In this document: positions 1-8,523 of the stretch, in pieces
Layout: every line of letters starts with the position of its first letter
Position numbering within the stretch: the first letter of the stretch is position 1
Assembly (NCBI RefSeq): GCF_034087045.1
Contig: NZ_CP139247.1
Location: 1,674,001-1,738,000, forward strand
DNA length: 64,000 nucleotides
Source: Chitinophaga sancti
Lineage (GTDB): Bacteria > Bacteroidota > Bacteroidia > Chitinophagales > Chitinophagaceae
Reading direction: 5' to 3'
Translations under genes and position numbers: made by a program
Notes under the pieces: model-generated
Databases searched by the model: none
What the model was told of the DNA's origin: nothing
Seen by the model: only the letters and a program-made list of their open reading frames with translations

Positions 1-2
1 TC

Positions 3-560
3 ATATCTCCTATCACTGGTACTATCGATGCGGTGGTTTCCAAACTGGGCGACAATGCAGCACCGGGTTCCACTTCATTCAGAGTGGTGAACAATGTGAA
101 CTTACGTGTACTGGCCAATGTTGCAGAAGCTTACGCCGGCGTGGTAAAAACAGGTGATCAGGTAGTAGTAAGATTCCCGGATATCGACAAACAGATCCGT
201 ACTAAAATCGGATTTGCGGCCAGAACTATCGATCCTGTAAGCCGTACTATCAAAGTAGAAGTGCCGCTAACCAGCGATCCTGCATTGAGACCAAACATGA
301 TTGCACAGATCAAGATCATAGACTATGCTACACCTCATGCACTGGTGATACCTGTTAATATCATCCAGTATGCATTGGGTAAATCTTATGTAATCGTCGC
401 TGAGAAATCCAAAGATGGGTGGATTGCAAAAAGAAGAGAAGTGGAAGTAGGTCGCACCTACAATGACAAAGCTGAAATCAAAAGCGGATTACAGGCAGGA
501 GATAATGTAGTAACAACAGGTTATCAGGGATTGAATGACAATGACCTGATCCAGTTATGA
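3..560 (+). CDS. RND efflux periplasmic adaptor subunit (HlyD/MFP family), C-terminal part
   Basis: The 3' part of a membrane-fusion protein that links an inner-membrane RND pump to an outer-membrane channel. The reading frame is open from base 3, so the true start lies left of the window. It begins with ISPITGTI, typical of the second half of the lipoyl domain, then runs through the beta-barrel region (VVRFPDIDKQIRTKIGFAAR) and membrane-proximal domain (GLQAGDNVVTTGYQGL) to the natural C-terminus. The permease gene follows 18 bases downstream, which fits an adaptor-permease operon. The family is clear; the transported substrate is not visible. The missing N-terminus prevents a check for a lipoprotein signal. 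Confidence 0.88.
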   Translation: MSPITGTIDAVVSKLGDNAAPGSTSFRVVNNVNLRVLANVAEAYAGVVKTGDQVVVRFPDIDKQIRTKIGFAARTIDPVSRTIKVEVPLTSDPALRPNMIAQIKIIDYATPHALVIPVNIIQYALGKSYVIVAEKSKDGWIAKRREVEVGRTYNDKAEIKSGLQAGDNVVTTGYQGLNDNDLIQL

Positions 561-578
561 TCTTAAAAATACTGTTGT

Positions 579-3500
579 ATGCAAGATAATCTGAATAAAG
601 AATTTAAGCCTACCAGCTGGGCCATTGATAATAAAGTGAGCGTGTATGTCGCTACTATTATCATAGCCATAGCAGGTATACTATCCTATCAAAATCTACC
701 GAAGGAGCAATATCCGGAGGTTGTGTTTCCTCAGTTTTATATCAGTACTATCAATAGTGGTACATCTCCTGAAGATATGGAAACACTCGTGACCAAGCCC
801 ATTGAAAAGCAGCTGGGTGGTCTGTCTGGTGTCAAATCTATCAAGAGTACAAGTATGCAGGATTACTCTGCAATCACTATTGAGTTCGAAGCAGGAGAGA
901 ACATGGAATCGGCACGTCAGGAAGTGAGAGAGAAAGTAGACGATGCGAAGAAAGACCTGCCGAATAATCTTACACAGGAACCGCAGATCATCAAGATCGA
1001 TGTATCGCAGATCCCTATAATGAACATCAACCTGTCTGGTGATTTCGATCTGCAATCACTGAAGAAGTATGCAGATGAAATGCAGGATAGGATCGAAGCG
1101 CTGAACGAGATCACCCGTGTAGATATCGTGGGTGCACTTGATCGTGAAATCCAGATCAATGTAGATAAATACAAGATGGATGCAGCACAGGTGAGTTTTG
1201 ATGATATAGCTAATGCGGTGGCTGCTGAAAACAGAACCATCTCTGGCGGTCAGGTGTCCATGGATGGACAAAAGCGTACACTGAGTGTAAAGGGTGAATA
1301 TAAAGATCCCACTAAATTGCGCAATATCATAATCCGCAGTGCATCTGGCTCAACCGTATACCTGCGTGATATTGCCGATGTGGTAGATGGATTTGAGGAG
1401 CAGGAAAGCTATGCGCGTCTGGGCGGTAAGAATGTGATCACGTTGAACGTGATCAAGCAGAGTGGCAAGAACCTGATCGATGCTTCTGACAAGATCAGGG
1501 TGATCATAGAGGACATGAAAAAAGATTATCTCCCTAAAGGATTGAATGTAGTGATCACGGGCGATCAGTCAAACGCTACGCGTGTAACACTACATGACCT
1601 GATCAATACCATCATCATCGGATTCCTGCTGGTGACGGTGATTCTCATGTTCTTCATGGGAGCGGTGAATGCGATCTTCGTGGCCATGTCTGTACCGATC
1701 TCAATGTTCATCGCCTTCCTGATATTGCCGGCTTATCATTTCACACTGAATATGATGGTGTTGTTCTCGTTCCTGCTGGCATTGGGGATTGTGGTGGACG
1801 ATGCGATCGTGGTGATAGAAAACGTGCATCGTATCTTCTATGAACGCAAAGACCTCGGAATAGTGAAGGCGGCTAAGATAGCGGCAGGGGAGGTGTTTCT
1901 ACCGGTATTTTCAGGTACACTGACGGTGTTGGCGCCATTCGTGCCCTTGCTGTTCTGGCCGGGTATCATCGGTAAGTTTATGTTCTTCCTGCCATTGACG
2001 TTGATTACGACACTCGGGGCATCGCTGGTAGTAGCTTATATTATCAATCCTGTGTTTGCCGTGGATTTTATGGACAGGCATGAAGGAGAAAACCATCCAA
2101 AGCCTGTATGGAATAGAAAGTTCACTTACATGGCGATCGTGTTTGGTGTAATTGCGCTGATAGGATATGCAAATGGCAGTGTGGGACTGGGTAACTTTGT
2201 CATCTTTTTATTCCTGCTCATACTATTGGAGAAATTTTATTTGGGGGGTGTGGCACGCCGCTTCCAGAGCAATTTCTGGCCAAAGGTACAGGAGCGTTAC
2301 AAGCGTATATTACAATGGTGCCTTATTGGATGGAGACCAATATGGATATTGATCGGCACATTTGGTTTGCTCATATTCAGCATTATGCTCACGGCCATCA
2401 GGAATCCGAAAGTAGTATTCTTCCCGCAGGCAGATCCTAACTTCATCTATGCTTATATAGAGTTGCCAATGGGTACAGATCAGAAGTACACTGATAGCAT
2501 CACACACATTGTAGAAGACAGGATCACAAAAGTTGTGGGTGCGAACAATCCGATAGTAGAATCTATCATCTCCAACGTAGCAGTGGGGGCGGGTGATCCA
2601 TCGCAGACGGATTTGAGTACGCAGCCTCATAAAGGTAAAGTGACAGTTGCATTTGTGGAGTTTGGAAAGCGTGATGGTCATGATACCAAACAATATCTTG
2701 ATAAGATCAGGCAGGCTGTAAAAGGTATACCGGGTACAGACATTACAGTAGAGCAGGAGCAGGGCGGTCCGCCAACAGGAAAGCCCATCAACATCGAAAT
2801 AGCTGGTGATGAATTTGAAGAACTGACATCTACAGCCACTAAACTGAAGCGTTACCTTGATTCACTGGAGATCGGTGGCGTAGAGGAATTGCGTTCAGAC
2901 TTTCAGAGCAACAAACCTGAAATTGTGGTGGATATAGATCGTGAGCGTGCAAACAGGGAAGGTATTTCCACCACAACTATTGGTATGGCATTGCGCACTG
3001 CTTTGTATGGATATGAAGCCTCTAAGTTCAGGGATCCGGAAGATGATTATCCGATCATGGTCCGGTTCAGGGAAACGCAGCGTAACAATATCAACACACT
3101 CATGAACCTGAACTTGGTATATAGGGATATGAATATGGGAGGTATGATCAGGCAGGTGCCGCTGAGTGCAGTGGCAAATATTCATTACTCCAATACTTAT
3201 GCAAGTATCAAGCGTATAGATCAGAAGCGTGTGGTGACATTGTATTCAAATGTACTCAACGGTTATAATACGAACGAAGTAGTACAGCAAATACAAACAG
3301 CAGTGAGTGATTTTGCAAAGCCGGCAGGTATTCAGGTAAAGATGACGGGTGAGCAGGAAGATCAGGCAGAGACAATGAACTTCCTGATGCTTGCGATGAT
3401 TGGTGCATTTGGATTGATCCTGATGATCATGGTAACGCAGTTTAATTCCGTTGGTCGTCCGCTGATCATCTTTATGGAAATCCTGTTTAGTATCATAGGG

Positions 3501-4118
3501 GTATTCCTTGGGTTCTCCGTTTTTGGAATGGATATCTCCATCGTAATGACGGGAGTAGGTATCATGGCGCTGGCGGGTATCGTAGTACGTAATGGTATCG
3601 TACTCGTAGAGTTTACAGATCTGTTGGTGCAACAAAATATGCCAGTGTATGAAGCGGTGGTAGAAGCGGGCAGAACCCGTATGACCCCGGTGTTACTCAC
3701 GGCAATAGCAGCGATCCTTGGTTTGATTCCGCTGGCAGTGGGATTCAATATAGACTTTGAAACCTTGTTCTCTCATTTCCAGCCACATATTTTCTTTGGT
3801 GGAGACAATGTGGCGTTCTGGGGCCCATTGGCCTGGACCATGGTGTATGGGTTAGTCTTTGCTACATTCCTGACCCTGGTCCTTGTGCCGGTGATGTATG
3901 CGATGAATAAGCGGTCGATAGATGTGCTGGATTATAAAGGATGGCCGAGGGGATTGAAGTATATTCCATTCTTTGTAGTTTTTGTGAAACTGTTTATGAA
4001 GAAGGAGACGGTGCGAAAACTGCATGCGCCGGATTATGTATCAGACATGCCATATAGGTTCTTCAGTGGTAAAGAGGAAGAGGAGGTGCCACATGGAAAT
4101 GGGGTAGCAGTGAAGTAA
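579..4118 (+). CDS. RND family efflux transporter permease (AcrB/MexB-like)
   Basis: Inner-membrane proton-driven pump of 1179 residues, working with the adaptor encoded just upstream. Visible landmarks are the N-terminal TM1, porter domains with repeated structure, and TM4 with the adjacent proton-relay aspartates D407 and D408 in GIVVDDAIVVIEN. The matching second half has GVGIMALAGIVVRNGIVLVE. The protein is longer than the usual roughly 1040 residues. An extra hydrophobic stretch at about 515-555 sits between the sixth and seventh helices, and another insert (about 1055-1085) precedes the last helix. Substrate class (drug versus metal) cannot be fixed, although the GxVVRNGIVLVE form resembles drug or hydrophobe pumps rather than CzcA. 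Confidence 0.9.
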   Translation: MQDNLNKEFKPTSWAIDNKVSVYVATIIIAIAGILSYQNLPKEQYPEVVFPQFYISTINSGTSPEDMETLVTKPIEKQLGGLSGVKSIKSTSMQDYSAITIEFEAGENMESARQEVREKVDDAKKDLPNNLTQEPQIIKIDVSQIPIMNINLSGDFDLQSLKKYADEMQDRIEALNEITRVDIVGALDREIQINVDKYKMDAAQVSFDDIANAVAAENRTISGGQVSMDGQKRTLSVKGEYKDPTKLRNIIIRSASGSTVYLRDIADVVDGFEEQESYARLGGKNVITLNVIKQSGKNLIDASDKIRVIIEDMKKDYLPKGLNVVITGDQSNATRVTLHDLINTIIIGFLLVTVILMFFMGAVNAIFVAMSVPISMFIAFLILPAYHFTLNMMVLFSFLLALGIVVDDAIVVIENVHRIFYERKDLGIVKAAKIAAGEVFLPVFSGTLTVLAPFVPLLFWPGIIGKFMFFLPLTLITTLGASLVVAYIINPVFAVDFMDRHEGENHPKPVWNRKFTYMAIVFGVIALIGYANGSVGLGNFVIFLFLLILLEKFYLGGVARRFQSNFWPKVQERYKRILQWCLIGWRPIWILIGTFGLLIFSIMLTAIRNPKVVFFPQADPNFIYAYIELPMGTDQKYTDSITHIVEDRITKVVGANNPIVESIISNVAVGAGDPSQTDLSTQPHKGKVTVAFVEFGKRDGHDTKQYLDKIRQAVKGIPGTDITVEQEQGGPPTGKPINIEIAGDEFEELTSTATKLKRYLDSLEIGGVEELRSDFQSNKPEIVVDIDRERANREGISTTTIGMALRTALYGYEASKFRDPEDDYPIMVRFRETQRNNINTLMNLNLVYRDMNMGGMIRQVPLSAVANIHYSNTYASIKRIDQKRVVTLYSNVLNGYNTNEVVQQIQTAVSDFAKPAGIQVKMTGEQEDQAETMNFLMLAMIGAFGLILMIMVTQFNSVGRPLIIFMEILFSIIGVFLGFSVFGMDISIVMTGVGIMALAGIVVRNGIVLVEFTDLLVQQNMPVYEAVVEAGRTRMTPVLLTAIAAILGLIPLAVGFNIDFETLFSHFQPHIFFGGDNVAFWGPLAWTMVYGLVFATFLTLVLVPVMYAMNKRSIDVLDYKGWPRGLKYIPFFVVFVKLFMKKETVRKLHAPDYVSDMPYRFFSGKEEEEVPHGNGVAVK

Positions 4119-4192
4119 GTGAAGAGCTTGTAGTAGATAACTTTAAGTAAGTGTACACAATTACAGTGTAACAGTTGTAGGTTTAACAGGAT

Positions 4193-4222
4193 ACCGTCCC
4201 GTTTCGTCCGGGACGGTTTTTT
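4193..4222 (+). terminator. Intrinsic terminator after the RND operon
   Basis: An 8-bp perfect stem (ACCGTCCC / GGGACGGT) with a 9-base loop is followed by a run of T. It lies about 75 bases after the permease stop and would end the adaptor-permease transcript. Confidence 0.8.
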
Positions 4223-4297
4223 ATATTAAACTTAGCCATATTCCTACTTTTTTATGTATCTTAACAAACTTTAACAAATACTACTGCAGCAAATCAT

Positions 4298-4305
4298 TAT
4301 TTTTG
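4298..4305 (+). promoter_or_regulatory. Candidate -7 element (TATTTTTG) for the TIGR00266 gene
   Basis: Perfect match to the Bacteroidota TAnnTTTG element 43 bases before the start codon at 4349. No clear TTG was found at the expected -33 distance, so only half of the consensus is present. Confidence 0.4.
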
Positions 4306-4348
4306 GGCCTTAAGCGCCATTTTTGTTAATCCGGGTAACAATAACGCT

Positions 4349-5134
4349 ATGCGACGCAACCATGAAATAGATTACCGTATCTATGGTGAAGAAATACAGA
4401 TTGTCGAAATAGAACTCGATCCACAGGAGACTGCCGTGGCCGAGAGTGGTAGTTTTATGATGATGGACCAGGAGATACAGATGCAAACCATGTTTGGTGA
4501 CGGTTCACAGTCTAATCAAGGTATTTTAGGAAAGTTAATGTCTGCCGGTAAGCGAATGCTGACTGGGGAGAGTCTTTTCATGACTGCATTTACGAATGTG
4601 GGGAATGGAAAGAAACGTGTAAGTTTTGCGGCACCTTACCCGGGTAAGATAATCCCCATGGATTTGTCCCTGATGGGTGGCAAGGTGATTTGCCAGAAGG
4701 ATGCGTTCCTATGTGCGGCGAAGGGGGTGAGTATCGGAATAGAGTGGCAGCGTAAGCTGGGAACGGGGATCTTTGGAGGTGAGGGTTTCATCATGGAAAA
4801 GCTGGAAGGTGATGGTATGGCTTTTGTGCACGCAGGAGGGTTGGTATTAGAGAAAGAATTACTGCCTGGGCAGGTATTAAAAATAGATACAGGATGTCTG
4901 GTCGCCTATACTTCAGGAATAGATTTTGACGTTGAATTTGTACGGGGAATAAAGAATATGGTATTTGGTGGCGAGGGTTTATTTTTCGCTACATTGAGAG
5001 GACCCGGCAAGGTATGGGTACAGTCGTTGCCTATTAGCCGATTAGCAAGCAGGATCATATCATATGGAACAGTTCGCCGAAAAGAAGAAGGTAGTATACT
5101 GGGCGGATTGGGAAATTTACTGGATGGAGATTGA
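4349..5134 (+). CDS. TIGR00266 / AIM24 family protein
   Basis: A 261-residue protein of the TIGR00266 (AIM24-like) family, widespread but without a settled bacterial function. It is a soluble beta-sandwich-type protein with no signal peptide or membrane segment. The family pattern is visible in VAESGSFMMMDQEIQMQT near the N-terminus, GESLFMTAFTN in the middle, and FGGEGLFFATLRGPGKVWVQ near the end. It is a single gene between two terminator or gap regions, so context adds nothing. Family assignment is secure from the sequence pattern; any role in membrane or stress physiology would be inference. Confidence 0.85.
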   Translation: MRRNHEIDYRIYGEEIQIVEIELDPQETAVAESGSFMMMDQEIQMQTMFGDGSQSNQGILGKLMSAGKRMLTGESLFMTAFTNVGNGKKRVSFAAPYPGKIIPMDLSLMGGKVICQKDAFLCAAKGVSIGIEWQRKLGTGIFGGEGFIMEKLEGDGMAFVHAGGLVLEKELLPGQVLKIDTGCLVAYTSGIDFDVEFVRGIKNMVFGGEGLFFATLRGPGKVWVQSLPISRLASRIISYGTVRRKEEGSILGGLGNLLDGD

Positions 5135-5727
5135 TAAATAATAATTAAACTGAAACAGAAATAAACTGTTATAACTGGAAATAATCAGACGTATTAAAAA
5201 ACTGGTATCTTTGAAAACCGCCTTATTGAATAACCGTTATTAGCAGGTATTTTATAGAATTGACATCATTAAACAGACAAAGAGTCAAATAACTGTTGTA
5301 ACTGGCAGAGGAAAAAATTGATAAACCGGTCATTACTGATTAACAGTGAAACAAAGTGGTACCTTCCTAAAGAAGAAGACCTATGATCATAAGATTTATT
5401 TATTGAAAACAAGATTATCAAACGGAATACTATACAGACAGAAAGGAATATTGACTAACCGGTAATTTTTATATAAACTGATATTATTGATAAGCAGTAT
5501 TAGCAATTAACAGAAAGAAAAATTAGCAAACTATACATACTAGAATAACTGGCGCTATTGCATGGCGGTATTGAGTCCTGCATGATAGTGACGGGCATTA
5601 TGGACTATTAAAATAATTGTACACGTTAAGGATTCTGTAACACCAAAAGGGCCATTGAATACTCAATTTTTTTAAGTAGAGTCTTCGTTAAAAGCAGAAT
5701 CTCCCCGGAAACAATGGAAATTGAATT
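5135..5727. other. 593-bp AT-rich intergenic region with degenerate short repeats
   Basis: No convincing ORF or RNA gene. The stretch is clearly richer in A+T than its flanks and contains recurrent related words. AACTGTTATAACTGG (about 5164-5179) recurs as AACTGTTGTAACTGG (5290-5304). TTATTGAATAACCGTTATTAGCA (about 5223-5245) is echoed by TTATTGATAAGCAGTATTAGCA (about 5485-5506). It precedes kynU. It could be decayed coding or repeat DNA, or a long regulatory leader; the sequence does not decide. Confidence 0.5.
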
Positions 5728-6984
5728 ATGTTTGATCTATCATGGGCATTTGCCGAAGAGCAGGACCGAAAAGACACATTGAAAAACTATAGGAATCAGT
5801 TTTATTTCCCACAGCGGAATGGAAAGGATGCGATATATTTTTGTGGTAATTCGTTAGGTCTGCAACCGAAGAATGTACAACCGGCAGTAATGCAGGAGTT
5901 AGAGGACTGGCAGCAATGTGCGGTAGAGGGTTATTGGGGAGCCAGGAATCCGTGGTTGTATTATCAGCAATATTGCAGCCGGCCGATGGTGGAAATAGTA
6001 GGTGCCAGCCAGGAGGAACTGACAGTAATGAATACACTAACTGTCAATCTTCACTTGATGATGATGACATTTTACAAACCGACAAAGGAAAAATTCAAGA
6101 TATTAATGGAAGCAGGTGCGTTTCCCAGCGATCAATACGCTGTGGAGACCCAGGTGAAACTGCATGGCCTGGATCCGGCAACGGCAATAATAGAAGTAGC
6201 GCCCCGTGAAGGAGAATTTTTAATACGCGAGGAAGATATTTTTCAGATAATTGATCAGGAAAGTAGTAGCTTAGCGCTTATATTATTGGGGGGAATAAAC
6301 TATTATACCGGCCAATTGTTTAATATGCAGTCCATTACGGAAGCGGCCCATAAAGCAGGGGCTGTAGTCGGGTTCGACCTGGCACACGTAGTAGGAAACG
6401 TACCTGTGAAGTTACACGACTGGGAAGTAGATTTTGCCGTGTGGTGCTCATATAAGTATCTAAATGGAGGCCCCGGCGCAGTTGGAGGAGCATTTATACA
6501 TGAAAGACATGCCCGAGACAGGAACCAGCCAAGGTTAGGCGGCTGGTGGGGCAACGAAGAAACCATCCGTTTTAAAATGGAAAAAGGCTTTGAGCCTAAA
6601 AACCGTGCAGAAGGCTGGCAAATAAGCACGGCACAGGTATTTAACATGGTAGCATTGAAAGCCTCGCTGGAACTGTTTGAATCAGCTGGTATGGCAGCTT
6701 TGAGAGATAAAAGTATACAACTTACCAATTATCTTGAATTCCTGTTAAAACATATAGAAAACATAAAATTTGAAATAATTACGCCTAAAAATTGTAAGGA
6801 ACGCGGCGCCCAATTATCTTTGCTTTTCCATGACAGAGGTAAAGAAATCCAACAAAAGATGACGGAAGCCGGTATCATAGTGGACTGGCGAGAGCCCGGA
6901 GTCATTCGGATTTCACCGGCGCCCTTATATAACTCTTATGGAGACGTATTTCATTTTTATGAAATCATAGCAAATATTGCTTAA
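5728..6984 (+). CDS. kynU: Kynureninase
   Basis: PLP-dependent hydrolase that cleaves L-kynurenine or 3-hydroxykynurenine to (hydroxy)anthranilate and alanine in tryptophan catabolism or de novo NAD synthesis. The 418 residues match the usual length. Landmarks are YFCGNSLGLQPKN near residue 38, WGARNPW, the cofactor region GFDLAHVVGNVPV and the Schiff-base lysine K243 in WCSYKYLNGGPGAVGG. The C-terminal REPGVIRISPAPLYNSY is also characteristic. No other kyn genes are adjacent, so the pathway partners must lie elsewhere. The ATG at 5728 gives the expected N-terminus (FDLSWAFAEEQDRKD); no strong Shine-Dalgarno is seen, which is usual in this phylum. Confidence 0.95.
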   Translation: MFDLSWAFAEEQDRKDTLKNYRNQFYFPQRNGKDAIYFCGNSLGLQPKNVQPAVMQELEDWQQCAVEGYWGARNPWLYYQQYCSRPMVEIVGASQEELTVMNTLTVNLHLMMMTFYKPTKEKFKILMEAGAFPSDQYAVETQVKLHGLDPATAIIEVAPREGEFLIREEDIFQIIDQESSSLALILLGGINYYTGQLFNMQSITEAAHKAGAVVGFDLAHVVGNVPVKLHDWEVDFAVWCSYKYLNGGPGAVGGAFIHERHARDRNQPRLGGWWGNEETIRFKMEKGFEPKNRAEGWQISTAQVFNMVALKASLELFESAGMAALRDKSIQLTNYLEFLLKHIENIKFEIITPKNCKERGAQLSLLFHDRGKEIQQKMTEAGIIVDWREPGVIRISPAPLYNSYGDVFHFYEIIANIA

Positions 6985-7002
6985 AACGCTTAATTAAGTA
7001 CG

Positions 7003-8367
7003 ATGAATTTTGAGAGAAACGAACGCCCCCGCAGGCCCTACTCTCCTCCTGGTGCAGACAAAGACCAAGATCCCAATAAGGAGAGACCAGGCGGTTACTT
7101 CAAACCCGATTTTAACAATGAAAGGGAGGGCAAACCTGGTGGTTACAACCAGGACAATGACAGACCTAATTTTAACCGTGACCGCGGCGAAGGCGGCGGT
7201 GGCTATAATCGCGGTGATCGCGATGGTGGCGGCGGTGGATATCGTCCACGCGACAACGGTGGCTATGGAGGTGGCGGCGGTTACGATCGCGGCGGCAGTG
7301 GTGGCTACGGTGGCGGCGGAGACCGTGACTTCAACCGTGAAGGCGGTGGTGGTGGCTATAACCGCGAAGGCGGTGGTGGCGGCTACAATCGTGGCGGCGG
7401 CGGTGGTTATGATCGCGGCGGCAGTGGTGGTGGTGGTTACGATCGCGGCGGTGGCGGCGGTGGTTACAATCGCGGCGGCGGTGGTGGTGGTTACGATCGC
7501 GGCGGTAGCGGCGGTGGTGGTTACGATCGCGGCGGCGGCGGTGGTGGTTACAATCGCGGCGGTGGCGGCGGTGGTTACGATCGCGGCGGTGGCGGCGGTG
7601 GTTACAATCGCGGCGGCGGCGGTGGTGGTTACGATCGCGGCGGTGGCGGCGGTGGTTACAATCGCGGCGGCGGTGGTGGTGGTTACGATCGTGGCGGCGG
7701 TGGCGGTGGCTACAACCGTGGCGGTGGTGGCGGCTTCGGCGGCGGTGGCGGCGGTGGATTCCGTCCAAGACCAGGTGGCGGTGGCGCAAGACGTCCGTTC
7801 ACTCCTAAACCAGATAACAAAATCTACTTTATCGCCTTGCTGCCTACAGCAGAGGTAGGTAAAGAGATCATCAAAATAAAGCAGGATTTCGCTGAAAACT
7901 TCGGTCCTGTGTATGCGCTGAAAGTATTGCCGCATATCACACTCCAGGTTCCTTTCACAGCTGATCCGGCACTGGAAAAAGCTTTCTGCGATGAACTGGC
8001 TGAATTTGCTAAAACACAGGCGCCTTTCGAAGTGTCCCTGAATGGTTTTGGTACATTCCCAAACAAGCAGAACCGCGTACTGTTCATCAATGTTGAGAAG
8101 AGCGAAACTATGAGCGCCCTGCACAGACAACTGATCAACTTCCTGCGTAAGGAATTTGGCTTCAGTACCATGCTGGCTCGTACAGGTTTCACCCCTCACG
8201 TAACCGTGGCCTTCAAAGACCTCGAAGATGCACAGTTCGAAAAGGCTTGGCCTGAATACGAAAACAAGGAATACACTGCTTCATTCAAAGTGAACAACCT
8301 GTATTTCCTCCGTCATAACGGTAAATCCTGGGAAGTACTGCAGAAGTGCAAACTGGGTGGTGCGTGA
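7003..8367 (+). CDS. 2H phosphoesterase (2'-5' RNA ligase/LigT superfamily) with long Gly/Arg-rich repeat domain
   Basis: A 454-residue two-part protein. Residues 1-60 are charged and low complexity. Residues about 60-265 are an array of GGGGGGYDR and GGGGGGYNR units, giving a Gly/Tyr/Arg-rich, presumably disordered segment like eukaryotic RGG domains. Residues about 270-454 form a 2H phosphoesterase domain with both catalytic signatures, H311-I-T313 (LPHITLQVPF) and H399-V-T401 (FTPHVTVAF). Such domains act on 2'-5' or cyclic phosphate RNA ends, but the substrate here is unknown. The fusion suggests an RNA-associated or condensate-forming enzyme (inference). It starts 18 bases after kynU and may share its transcript. 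Confidence 0.85.
   Translation: MNFERNERPRRPYSPPGADKDQDPNKERPGGYFKPDFNNEREGKPGGYNQDNDRPNFNRDRGEGGGGYNRGDRDGGGGGYRPRDNGGYGGGGGYDRGGSGGYGGGGDRDFNREGGGGGYNREGGGGGYNRGGGGGYDRGGSGGGGYDRGGGGGGYNRGGGGGGYDRGGSGGGGYDRGGGGGGYNRGGGGGGYDRGGGGGGYNRGGGGGGYDRGGGGGGYNRGGGGGGYDRGGGGGGYNRGGGGGFGGGGGGGFRPRPGGGGARRPFTPKPDNKIYFIALLPTAEVGKEIIKIKQDFAENFGPVYALKVLPHITLQVPFTADPALEKAFCDELAEFAKTQAPFEVSLNGFGTFPNKQNRVLFINVEKSETMSALHRQLINFLRKEFGFSTMLARTGFTPHVTVAFKDLEDAQFEKAWPEYENKEYTASFKVNNLYFLRHNGKSWEVLQKCKLGGA
7190..7770 (+). repeat. In-frame coding tandem repeat, Gly-Gly-Tyr-Asp/Asn-Arg units
   Basis: The DNA alternates GGTTACGATCGCGGCGG and GGTTACAATCGCGGCGG with GGT/GGC glycine runs, about 27-30 bases per unit, for nearly 600 bases. 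It encodes the low-complexity domain of the 2H protein and is the likely cause of long spurious ORFs in the other frames. The array is a candidate for length variation. Confidence 0.9.
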
Positions 8368-8395
8368 TCGGAATGAGATTAACACTAATGAAAAA

Positions 8396-8428
8396 GAGGA
8401 AGGCGATTGCCTTCCTCTTTTTTTTATT
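8396..8428 (+). terminator. Intrinsic terminator after the 2H gene
   Basis: A perfect 9-bp stem (GAGGAAGGC / GCCTTCCTC) with a GATT loop is followed by eight T. It lies 28 bases after the 2H stop codon. Confidence 0.85.
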
Positions 8429-8522
8429 TTCCGTGGATCATTATTTTCCGTGGATCATTATTTTTCTTGGATCATTATTTTCCGTGAATCTTATTTTTTG
8501 TAAATCTGATTTCCTGTAGATC
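8424..8522. repeat. Noncoding 17-bp imperfect tandem repeat
   Basis: The unit TTATTTTCCGTGGATCA occurs at 8424-8440 and 8441-8457. It recurs with small changes at 8458-8474 and 8475-8490, then in more decayed copies up to the stop codon of the FecR gene at 8524. It fills the gap between two convergent genes. Confidence 0.8.
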
Positions 8523-8523
8523 T

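Noticed and set aside
6994..8199. Long ORFs in other frames over the Gly-rich repeat (for example 6994-8199 minus and 7010-7858 plus)
   Set aside because: They are alanine/threonine/valine or His/Arg-only translations of the same repeat and have no domain; the plus frame at 7003 carries the real 2H domain.
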